This document shows, in pieces, positions 1 to 6,626 of a stretch of 9,630 nt of DNA. The position numbers were made by a program, and so were the translations under genes. Under the pieces are notes generated by a model that searched no databases, had not been told where the DNA came from, and was given only the letters and a program-made list of their open reading frames with translations. Numbering within the stretch: the stretch's first letter is position 1; each line of letters starts with the position of its first letter. The stretch spans positions 1-9,630 of the forward strand of contig JANYLL010000198.1 of the NCBI GenBank assembly GCA_025357895.1. The letters run 5' to 3'. This stretch comes from Ignavibacteriota bacterium. Lineage in GTDB: Bacteria; Bacteroidota; Ignavibacteria; Palsa-1295.

Positions 1-374
1 CCAAGAGCCACGATCTGAATATGCGGATGAAAATCGCAGCCATGCTGATCGAAGGTATATTCACGCTTGCTAAAATCTTTTCCGGAAGTAATATGCTCAA
101 TGCCGATAATGCAATTCGGCACAGTCCCATTCGCATTCGGATTACCCGAATTTTTATGCGATTCCCCGCAGACATCCTCATCTTTTTGCGTCTCAATATT
201 CGCAACATACTTTTCGCTCTGATCGGTTTTTACCGAGCCTTTGATTGTGCCTCCATTTGCGATGGAGATGACCTTATATGACGAAGAATATGAAGTGTCA
301 TCGTCTTGTTGCTTTTTTGAACATGCGGAAAGAAAAAAAACTAATATTAGAAAAATTAGAAATGAGAACTTCAT
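1..374 (-). CDS. Lipoprotein with plastocyanin/cupredoxin-like signature (partial, C-terminus off window)
   Basis: The frame opens with ATG at 374 and stays open to the left edge, giving 124 visible codons. Residues 1-14 are a hydrophobic signal, followed by the lipobox LSAC (15-18), so Cys18 should be lipidated and the protein held on a membrane outside the cytoplasm. A polar Lys/Gln/Asp/Ser linker follows. The remainder begins a beta-rich domain with Cys69, Cys88 and Cys113 and a DQHGCDFHPHIQIV stretch (109-122). That stretch resembles the first copper-ligand strand of plastocyanin-like proteins of the methylamine-utilisation/TonB-plug type, where a GC-x-(Y/F)-x-PH motif precedes a later HN-x-H/Met segment. 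The later ligands lie outside the window, so copper binding is only inferred. The gene starts 9 bp after the preceding gene's stop codon, so it is probably cotranscribed with the two T9SS genes. An alternative is a beta-sandwich lipoprotein without metal. Confidence 0.7.
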   Translation of the reverse strand, partial: MKFSFLIFLILVFFLSACSKKQQDDDTSYSSSYKVISIANGGTIKGSVKTDQSEKYVANIETQKDEDVCGESHKNSGNPNANGTVPNCIIGIEHITSGKDFSKREYTFDQHGCDFHPHIQIVAL

Positions 375-383
375 AAATAAAAA

Positions 384-1400
384 TTATTTTTTAATAAATT
401 TATCAATATAGACTGTGCCACTTTTGCTCACCGCTCGAATATAATAAGCCCCTTTTTGAAGTGAGGAAATATCTATCTCGATTTTGTTTTCGCTAGTGAC
501 TAACTTTTGCAATGTCTTCCCTAAAATATCTACGACTTCGATTGTAGTGTGCGGCAAGGTTTCTATGGTGAGAATGCTGGAAGCGGGATTGGGGTAGAGA
601 ATGAGATAAGAATTATTTTGTGGATCAAAATTAACGACATTAGATTCGGGTGATATTGTATACGCAGAATCGAATTGTACTGAGCAGTCTGAGAAGATGG
701 TAAATTTCCAATATCTGTGATAAAGGCACCCTAACCCACAGTCGATCCAACCGAGCGAATAGCTTAATTTGATTGCGCTGTCCTTTATGGCACCATCAAT
801 TCCATCACCATAGCCACTAATAAATCCGGGAACGGCAAAACGATAGAAATTTGCAGTTCGACTTATTAAAGAATCAAGCAGTAAGCTATTATAGAGGAGA
901 TGCGTAATAGCTCTCCAATATGGGCTATACCCTTTATACAAAGTGTCAAAACTTATTTGATACCTTTCAATTAAGCTATCAAATGAACTGTTAGTAGTAG
1001 GTTTCAATTGTTTAGAAAACCGTTTTTCCCAATTGATGGAAGTATCTAACTGTAACAGTATCATCTCAAGTGAAAAAGGATGTTTTGGGATAAGAGCATG
1101 TGGTGTTACACCATCATGAGGCAAAGGAGTTCGCGTCACCGTATCAGCCTCCGGTAATCCAACGACATTATAAACTGCCAACAGCGCATTCATAAACCTG
1201 TCTTGTAAATCCTGTGGAATAGTAACGCTGTCTAAATACGGAGAGTTTATTTTTTGCTCGTATTGATAGGCAAGCCATGCTGCATCTTCCTGATACCGCT
1301 TTTTCACTGAGTCCGGCGCTTTGCAATTCGATGGTACACGCTGAGCAAAGGACGACGCGGCGATACATAAAAAAAGAAAGATGGTTATTATTGACTTCAT
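384..1400 (-). CDS. T9SS-exported protein, tandem paralog copy B
   Basis: A 338-residue secreted protein of unknown function. Residues 1-20 form a signal peptide (MKSI, hydrophobic core, ending SSFAQ). Residues 21-88 are nearly identical to the neighbouring paralog at 1411-2430. The middle (about 89-260) is divergent but still alignable and contains LDTSINW, LKPT, FDTLY and FSDCSVQFD blocks. Residues 269-338 are a type A T9SS sorting domain: YPNPAS, an LxIETL strand, a VVDILGK turn, the IDISSLxxGAYYIR block and a terminal KFIKK. The frame is open upstream to 1481, but a start there would add 27 non-signal residues and overlap the upstream gene. ATG at 1400 gives a perfect signal peptide and a 10-bp gap, so I chose it. 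No catalytic motif is recognisable. By family rule the protein crosses the outer membrane through T9SS and is either released or anchored to the surface. Confidence 0.85.
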   Translation of the reverse strand: MKSIITIFLFLCIAASSFAQRVPSNCKAPDSVKKRYQEDAAWLAYQYEQKINSPYLDSVTIPQDLQDRFMNALLAVYNVVGLPEADTVTRTPLPHDGVTPHALIPKHPFSLEMILLQLDTSINWEKRFSKQLKPTTNSSFDSLIERYQISFDTLYKGYSPYWRAITHLLYNSLLLDSLISRTANFYRFAVPGFISGYGDGIDGAIKDSAIKLSYSLGWIDCGLGCLYHRYWKFTIFSDCSVQFDSAYTISPESNVVNFDPQNNSYLILYPNPASSILTIETLPHTTIEVVDILGKTLQKLVTSENKIEIDISSLQKGAYYIRAVSKSGTVYIDKFIKK

Positions 1401-1410
1401 AAGAAGAGAT

Positions 1411-2430
1411 TTATTCTTTGATAAACTTGGCGTTACTCTTCTTCCCATTTTTGTCCGTTGCCCGAATAAAATATGTACCATTTGGAAGCGAAGAAATATC
1501 TATCTCCGTTTTGTCTTCGCTGCTTAATACATTTTGTAAGACTTTCCCCTTAAGATCAATGATTTCAATTGCACTTTGAGATGAGGTTTCGATGGTGAGA
1601 GGGCCAGATGCCGGGTTGGGATAGAGAATAAGATCATTTTTAAGAGATTGAAAATGATAATTTACTTTATATTTCTGCCATGAATAACCATATGAAGTAT
1701 CAAACTCAACTGAACAATCTGGAAAAACTCTGAACTGCCAAAATGCACGTTCACTATTACTTCCTGCCACTAAATTATCGCCCCAATAGACAGAATAAAT
1801 TAATTGGACTGAGTTGTCCTTTCCGATTTCACCTTCAATTTTATCTCCATCACAACAGATCCAATCAACTGAAGCAATCAATCCAGCCTTTTTCATGAGA
1901 GAATCAAGAACTACCATATTATAGCGCTCTTTAGTAAATGCAGCACTACCATAAATGTTGTAATATAGAGTATCAAAAATTATCCCATATTGTTCTATTA
2001 TATTATCAAGTCCAAAATTCCCAGTTGGTTTTAATCCTTTTATAAAACGGTTTTGCCAAAGTATTGTGGTATCAAGAGATAGCGACATTTTGTTGAGAGG
2101 ATAATCATGAAAGCTGCTAATAACTGATGGCTTTTCACCGTTATTACGCTTAAATTTAAACTTTGAAACCGTATCAGCCTCCGGTAATCCAACGACATTA
2201 TATACAGCTAACAATGCATTCATAAATCTATCCTGTAAATCCTGTGGGATTATCACACTGTCTAAATACGGTGAATTTGTATTTTGCTCGTATTGATATG
2301 CCAGCCATGCTGCATCTTCACGATATTTTTTCTTTATTGAATCTGGCGCATCGCAACTTGATTGCACTCGCTGCGCGAAGGATGTTGCCGCGATACAAGA
2401 GAGGATAACTATGATTGCATATGTCTTCAT
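1411..2430 (-). CDS. T9SS-exported protein, tandem paralog copy A
   Basis: A 339-residue paralog of the adjacent downstream gene. Residues 1-20 are a signal peptide ending TSFAQ. Residues 21-88 are the shared N-terminal module (APDSIKKKYREDAAWLAY, then PQDLQDRFMNALLAVYNVVG), with 59 of 68 positions identical to copy B by my count. The divergent middle (89-266) has Cys192-Cys193 and Cys239. Residues 267-339 are a T9SS type A sorting domain with YPNPAS at 270-275, IDISSLPNGTYFIR and a terminal KFIKE. It is first in a likely three-gene operon, with a TAnnTTTG box 16 bp upstream of its ATG and the terminator of the respiratory operon just before that. The two genes clearly arose by tandem duplication. 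Function is unknown: no hydrolase, adhesin or binding motif is recognisable. Confidence 0.87.
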   Translation of the reverse strand: MKTYAIIVILSCIAATSFAQRVQSSCDAPDSIKKKYREDAAWLAYQYEQNTNSPYLDSVIIPQDLQDRFMNALLAVYNVVGLPEADTVSKFKFKRNNGEKPSVISSFHDYPLNKMSLSLDTTILWQNRFIKGLKPTGNFGLDNIIEQYGIIFDTLYYNIYGSAAFTKERYNMVVLDSLMKKAGLIASVDWICCDGDKIEGEIGKDNSVQLIYSVYWGDNLVAGSNSERAFWQFRVFPDCSVEFDTSYGYSWQKYKVNYHFQSLKNDLILYPNPASGPLTIETSSQSAIEIIDLKGKVLQNVLSSEDKTEIDISSLPNGTYFIRATDKNGKKSNAKFIKE

Positions 2431-2445
2431 AAGACCTTACTCTTA

Positions 2446-2453
2446 CAAAAATA
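2446..2453 (-). promoter_or_regulatory. Candidate Bacteroidota-type -7 box for the T9SS/lipoprotein operon
   Basis: On the minus strand this reads TATTTTTG, an exact match to the TAnnTTTG consensus of the primary sigma factor in Bacteroidota. It sits 16 bp upstream of the ATG at 2430 and directly downstream of the terminator of the cytochrome operon, which is where a new transcription unit should start. The upstream -33 TTG element is not clear (TTTTAG is the nearest), so the call is moderate. Confidence 0.45.
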
Positions 2454-2458
2454 ACGGT

Positions 2459-2487
2459 AAAAAAATGCCCACTAAAAGCAGGCATTT
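2459..2487 (-). terminator. Rho-independent terminator of the ferredoxin/Rieske/cytochrome operon
   Basis: On the minus strand a perfect 7-bp stem, AAATGCC / GGCATTT (2481-2487 with 2463-2469), encloses an 11-nt loop and runs into seven consecutive T (2465 to 2459, the first three within the stem). It lies 20 bp after the stop codon of the octaheme cytochrome gene and before the promoter candidate of the next operon, so it cleanly separates the two units. Confidence 0.75.
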
Positions 2488-2507
2488 AATGAATATGAGA
2501 AAAATTC

Positions 2508-5500
2508 TTATCTCATCGAAATCCCCTTCGATTTTTTCTTTGTCTTTAGCTCGCTATGTTTCTGCGGTAGAACAGGTTTATTAAGCATCATCGAAGCCGT
2601 CGGCATTTCTGCGCGCATCATTGCTGCTTCGTAGTCGCCGTTAGGAAGAATGAATTTATCCGATCCATTGATCACAGCATACGGCGTCGGAGCAGAAATG
2701 GCATCCTTGCCAATTGAATGCACATATTCTGCTACTGCCTTGATCTGCATGATCGGATCGCCACCCAAGATTGCGGAATCGGCGGCGGCAAGATGTCCGT
2801 TGCTCCACCAGAAACCTGTCATCGGTGTTCCGGGCATGATGGCATCGGGATGTCCTAACCAAGGAGTCAGCCACTCCGGACGCAAACGCTTCTTGACATT
2901 TTCCAGATCAGGGGACTTTGCCGGATTTGCTCCTGCTCCACCCATGGTATGGCATGACAGACATTTTAATTTATCGAAAAGCATTTTTCCGTAAGAGGCA
3001 AGGTTCTGATTTGTCGGATAATCATAACTTGTCATCACGTAAGGACGCTTATGCATTCCGAGGAAATAATTTGTTGCAGTTCCGATCTCCGGGTCGCTGA
3101 ATCCATACGTCGGCATGCGAAGTTTGACGAGCGGACGAATCTTGAACGGTCCACTTAAGAATTGATGCAGCCATTGTTCCTGAACTCTATCACCTTCGGG
3201 TCCGAGATATGGCGGAGCAAAATATGCAATATTTTCATTGCCGGCAAATTTATCGTTAATATATTTTGCTACATATCCGCCTGAAGATTCGATCTTATGG
3301 CAGCCGACGCAATTATTCCAGTGCACGAACATTCTACCTTTATCCAATGCCATCTGCACAGGATCATTCTTCTGGTCTCCATAGCCGGTCGGAACAAATG
3401 CACCGGTTTGGCTTCGCAAGAAAATAGTAAGGGCAAAAGTTTCCTGATCGGACATTTGGAAGTTTGGCATCTTCTGAGGAATGCGTTCGGTCGCATAAAT
3501 TCGCGAATTCTTCATCTTGCCAACAACCCAGGTGTACCAATCCTGATTTTCATGGATTGCGCTTTCTTCGATCTCACCGAGAGGAAGTCCTATTTTCTTG
3601 AAATGATCACGGAATCCTTCAAGAGTTTTTCCGTCAACATTACCGAAAAATAGCTCACCCGGAGTTTTTTTTCCGAACGTATTTAATGCAACCGATACTT
3701 TCGATTCGTTCTCCATGCCTTTGATCTCATGACATCCGAAGCATCCATACGAACGGATCAGCGACTCGCCCTGCTTAATTAATTTGCTGTCGGTAATATC
3801 GCCGGTAAGCGATGACTTTGCGTCATCATTTATTCCGGTATGAGTCATGATATATGCCGTAAGATCTCCTGCTTCCTGATCGGTAAGCCGCAGACTCGGC
3901 ATACGAGAATGAGCCAAATAATTTTTAGGATTTTTCAGCCAATCGTAAAGCCACTCAGCCGAAACTTTCGAACCTTCTTTATTTAAATTTGCGCCGAACA
4001 AATTTCCTTCTTTAATGCGCATGTTCGCATCGCCTTTGTAATCGTCAATAGCATGACAGGCAACGCATCCGGCATCGAAGAACGTTTCTTTACCTCGCGC
4101 GATATCTCCACCTCCGCCATAGTGTGCTAACGGAGCATACGTCGAGCCTTTCGATTGATCCATGATGTATGCCGTTACAGCTTTTGCTTCTTCGTCAGAA
4201 AGCATGAAGTTCGGCATACGTGCAGTTTTACCCCAGCCCTTCGGATTTTTTATCCACTGGAACATCCATTCCGGCGTAACTTTTTTCGAAACATTCAAAA
4301 GCGACGGAGCCTGCCCGGGAAGATCTTCATATCCCGTCATACTGTGGCAGCCATAGCATCCGAAATCGGTGAAGAGTTTTTTACCCTGAGATATCCATTT
4401 CGCCCCTTCAAAATCTATTTTGCCTGAATGGCAATTCTGACACGATGCTTCAACGTAATGGCCTGTCAGCAGCGGCTCAGACCAATGCTCCTGAAAACCA
4501 TGCGCAAATTCCGAAGAGACGATCGAAGGTCCCTGACCGCCATGACATGAAGTACAGCCCAAGACTCCCGCTCCCGGCGGTTCGCCGAGTTTATGTCCTT
4601 TGATCAGAACATCAACATTCGGATGTATACGGAAAAGGGCAGAAACAACGGCAACTGTCGTATCTTTATTCGCTCCTAATTTCTTGATCGTATAATGATC
4701 TGCATCATTATATTTATTCGCTTTTAACCATGCCTTCACCTCAGCTTTATCAGGGGAAACAAGCGTATCGTTTTTGAAAAGCGGATCGGCATAACTTAAG
4801 TGGCATGTTTCGCAGCGATCGATGCGCATCTTCAGATTATTAAAATTCGTCTTTTCATAATTGACAAGCATCGTCTGCTTAACTGCGATCGGCATTTTAT
4901 CCACGGCTTCGAGTTTGCGCTCTAAGGCAATGACATTCGCATAGACAGAATCATTGATGCGCTGAGTTTCCTTAAACTGTTTTTGAACCGGAAGGATCTT
5001 TGCTTTAAGGACAGTATCCTGATGAAGAAGATTATTGACTACAGCAAGCTGCTGTACTTTCTCAGCTTCAAGAGAACGTAATTCCTTCGCATGCGATGTA
5101 GTATCTTTATGCGAAGTGCGTTCTTCGTCAAGATAGTAATATTCTTCGTCGGATTTCGCTTTGGTGAAAGTATAATCGCGCTGCGCTTTATAGATCTTTT
5201 TTTCGAGATCGTTGATCTGATCTAATGTCGCAAGATAAGAATCCGAATGCATTTGCTTATCGAGATCGGCAAGTCTTTTCTTCAGATCTTTACGGACTGC
5301 CGGATCGATCTTCGCTTTTTCTTTTTTGATCTCAAGATTTAAACGTGTTGTCTTGAAATCTTTATAATCAGCCTGAATATCCTTCCACGGGCGGCGAGCC
5401 ATGACTTCATCAAGCACTGCCCATACGGTAAAAGCAAAAAGCAGAATTGCAAGAATGCCGTAGATCTTTGTGTACGAGCGCTGCTCGATCGGAATGCTCT

Positions 5501-5573
5501 TACGCACTTCGAAGAATTTCCCGGGATTCCACCACGGCGCCTTTTTCGGCATGTTAGGATTCGTATTTGCCAT
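2508..5573 (-). CDS. Membrane-anchored octaheme cytochrome c subunit of the bc-type complex
   Basis: A 1021-residue protein. Residues 1-35 are basic and predicted cytoplasmic. A single membrane helix at about 36-53 acts as an uncleaved anchor. Residues about 65-250 are Lys/Glu/Asp/Leu-rich with heptad-like spacing and probably form a coiled-coil stalk. Eight CxxCH heme motifs follow, at 254, 340, 378, 406, 503, 611, 755 and 871. The first three sit in a compact multiheme-like region. The last five each begin a class I cytochrome c-like unit, and four of these have an evident Met ligand motif (RMPNF M453, RMPSL M558, KMPNF M702, RMPTY M820). The fifth has TPM (M918) as a possible ligand. It lies 24 bp after the subunit IV gene and is the last gene before a terminator. 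By context it takes the place of cytochrome c1/f, passing electrons from the Rieske centre to a terminal oxidase or other acceptor. The class is certain; partners and redox acceptor are inferred. Confidence 0.93.
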   Translation of the reverse strand: MANTNPNMPKKAPWWNPGKFFEVRKSIPIEQRSYTKIYGILAILLFAFTVWAVLDEVMARRPWKDIQADYKDFKTTRLNLEIKKEKAKIDPAVRKDLKKRLADLDKQMHSDSYLATLDQINDLEKKIYKAQRDYTFTKAKSDEEYYYLDEERTSHKDTTSHAKELRSLEAEKVQQLAVVNNLLHQDTVLKAKILPVQKQFKETQRINDSVYANVIALERKLEAVDKMPIAVKQTMLVNYEKTNFNNLKMRIDRCETCHLSYADPLFKNDTLVSPDKAEVKAWLKANKYNDADHYTIKKLGANKDTTVAVVSALFRIHPNVDVLIKGHKLGEPPGAGVLGCTSCHGGQGPSIVSSEFAHGFQEHWSEPLLTGHYVEASCQNCHSGKIDFEGAKWISQGKKLFTDFGCYGCHSMTGYEDLPGQAPSLLNVSKKVTPEWMFQWIKNPKGWGKTARMPNFMLSDEEAKAVTAYIMDQSKGSTYAPLAHYGGGGDIARGKETFFDAGCVACHAIDDYKGDANMRIKEGNLFGANLNKEGSKVSAEWLYDWLKNPKNYLAHSRMPSLRLTDQEAGDLTAYIMTHTGINDDAKSSLTGDITDSKLIKQGESLIRSYGCFGCHEIKGMENESKVSVALNTFGKKTPGELFFGNVDGKTLEGFRDHFKKIGLPLGEIEESAIHENQDWYTWVVGKMKNSRIYATERIPQKMPNFQMSDQETFALTIFLRSQTGAFVPTGYGDQKNDPVQMALDKGRMFVHWNNCVGCHKIESSGGYVAKYINDKFAGNENIAYFAPPYLGPEGDRVQEQWLHQFLSGPFKIRPLVKLRMPTYGFSDPEIGTATNYFLGMHKRPYVMTSYDYPTNQNLASYGKMLFDKLKCLSCHTMGGAGANPAKSPDLENVKKRLRPEWLTPWLGHPDAIMPGTPMTGFWWSNGHLAAADSAILGGDPIMQIKAVAEYVHSIGKDAISAPTPYAVINGSDKFILPNGDYEAAMMRAEMPTASMMLNKPVLPQKHSELKTKKKSKGISMR

Positions 5574-5597
5574 AGAAGCGAAAGTCTTTTCTAAAAA

Positions 5598-6515
5598 TTA
5601 AATATTAAAGAACAGATCATGCCCGATACCGAATACCCAAATGTATTTGATATTAAAAGCCAGACGTAAAAACATTTTGATCGGAAGTCCTGCCATCATC
5701 AGGAAAAGCACTGCCGTCATTCCGAACTTTAATGCGCCCATTTGTCTGAGCACCGGTGATTTTTCTTTATACTTTTTCCATATCCACATCGGCAATGCAA
5801 CAAGGAATCCGATCACCAATATTCCCCCGAGTGCTACCTGAAGAAGATTAAATGAGCCATCAACATTCTTCGATGGAATTCCGAATAGCCCTTCCCAAAT
5901 ATCAATATTAGTTAATGCGACGACGCGATGCGTATCCCAGAATTCCCATGGCCAGAAATAATACCAGCCTGGTCCGCGCATGAACGTGCCAAGTACGATC
6001 AGCAGCACCCATAAAATTAAAAAGCCAATTGCAAATGTTGCGATCGCGAACGGACGTTCTTTAAATGTATAGTAACCGTTGCCTTTAGGATTTGGATCAA
6101 CATACGGCACTAGAATGAGACCGACGATAATAAATGTCGGAAGCATCACGCCTGCGATCCAGGGATCGAAATACACAAGCATCTCCTGTAATCCTAAAAA
6201 GTACCAGGGCGCTTTCGAAGGATTCGGTGTCAACGTTGGATTTGCTGCTTCTTCAAGTGGTGCGTTAATAGTGATCGCCCAAACGGTAAGAACGATGAGC
6301 ACAATGATCGTCACTAAAAATTCGATCTTCACAAGATACGGCCATACCTGCACTTTATCAGATTGCGTTGCTTCAAAAATTCCGAGGCGGTCATTTCGCC
6401 GCGCCTGTTTATAAGCAAGCCAACAATAGAATACAACGAGAATGATCATCAGCACGATCGGCACGTTATCCGGTTTGCTGAGGATCAACCAAAAATTATG
6501 TAATGCGTCTGACAT
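5598..6515 (-). CDS. Cytochrome b C-terminal (subunit IV/PetD-like) protein with extra helices
   Basis: A 305-residue protein, about twice the length of b6f subunit IV (about 160). Predicted helices lie at about 18-36, 64-84, 118-138, 155-176, 222-245 and 262-283. The second to fourth match helices E, F and G of the family. Between E and F is the quinol-oxidation (Qo) loop, reading NPSKAPWYFLGLQEML (98-113), with APWY at 102-105 where bc1/b6f has PEWY. After helix G comes a Trp-rich periplasmic segment (GPGWYYFWPWEFWD, 181-194), then two additional helices. Positive charges (KQARRNDR, FKERP, KKYKEK) fall on alternate loops, consistent with a cytoplasmic side. With the upstream b6-like protein it completes the cytochrome b core and the Qo pocket. 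The split b plus subunit IV arrangement is of b6f/menaquinol-reductase type. The petD name would be only by analogy, so I leave the symbol empty. Confidence 0.88.
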   Translation of the reverse strand: MSDALHNFWLILSKPDNVPIVLMIILVVFYCWLAYKQARRNDRLGIFEATQSDKVQVWPYLVKIEFLVTIIVLIVLTVWAITINAPLEEAANPTLTPNPSKAPWYFLGLQEMLVYFDPWIAGVMLPTFIIVGLILVPYVDPNPKGNGYYTFKERPFAIATFAIGFLILWVLLIVLGTFMRGPGWYYFWPWEFWDTHRVVALTNIDIWEGLFGIPSKNVDGSFNLLQVALGGILVIGFLVALPMWIWKKYKEKSPVLRQMGALKFGMTAVLFLMMAGLPIKMFLRLAFNIKYIWVFGIGHDLFFNI

Positions 6516-6519
6516 AAGC

Positions 6520-6547
6520 AGTCTTTAGTCTTTAGTTGTTAGTCGTT
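6520..6547. repeat. 7-bp tandem repeat array (4 copies)
   Basis: Four consecutive heptamers, AGTCTTT, AGTCTTT, AGTTGTT and AGTCGTT, begin 5 bp outside the subunit IV start codon and are followed by a degenerate AGCAGAA. The period is exactly seven. It lies in the b6-subunit IV gap, so it is transcribed in the untranslated region just ahead of the subunit IV start. A related AGCTAAA array occurs at 9351-9378. Confidence 0.75.
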
Positions 6548-6564
6548 AGCAGAAAAAATTATCA

Positions 6565-6616
6565 TAGCAGCTCAGACTTTTAGTCAGAGCGAGCTGACTG
6601 AAAGTCGGCTCTACTA
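6565..6616. repeat. Long imperfect palindrome between cytochrome b6-like and subunit IV genes
   Basis: The core stem pairs 6573-6587 (CAGACTTTTAGTCAG) with 6594-6608 (CTGACTGAAAGTCGG) around a 6-nt loop, with one mismatch and one wobble. The outer arm pairs 6565-6570 with 6611-6616 across a small internal loop. It ends 10 bp beyond the b6 stop codon. No T-run follows on the minus strand, so it does not look like an intrinsic terminator. It could be a REP-like element, or an RNA hairpin that tunes expression or stability of the two cistrons. Confidence 0.7.
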
Positions 6617-6626
6617 TTTTATAAAA

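Noticed and set aside
21..281. 86-codon plus-strand open frame at the left edge
   Set aside because: The minus strand encodes a lipoprotein with signal and lipobox over the same bases. The plus frame has no plausible protein features.
1401..1481. Upstream extension of the copy B protein to an earlier ATG at 1481
   Set aside because: It would add 27 residues with no signal character ahead of a perfect signal peptide and overlap the upstream gene by about 70 bp. ATG at 1400 fits better.
2650..4427. Several open frames of 60-118 codons on the plus strand inside the octaheme gene
   Set aside because: They are opposite-strand shadows with Cys/His/Arg-rich, domain-free translations. The minus frame has eight heme motifs.
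6520..6616. CRISPR-like array
   Set aside because: Repeats are 7 bp without spacers, next to one palindrome. There are no regularly spaced long repeats and no cas genes.
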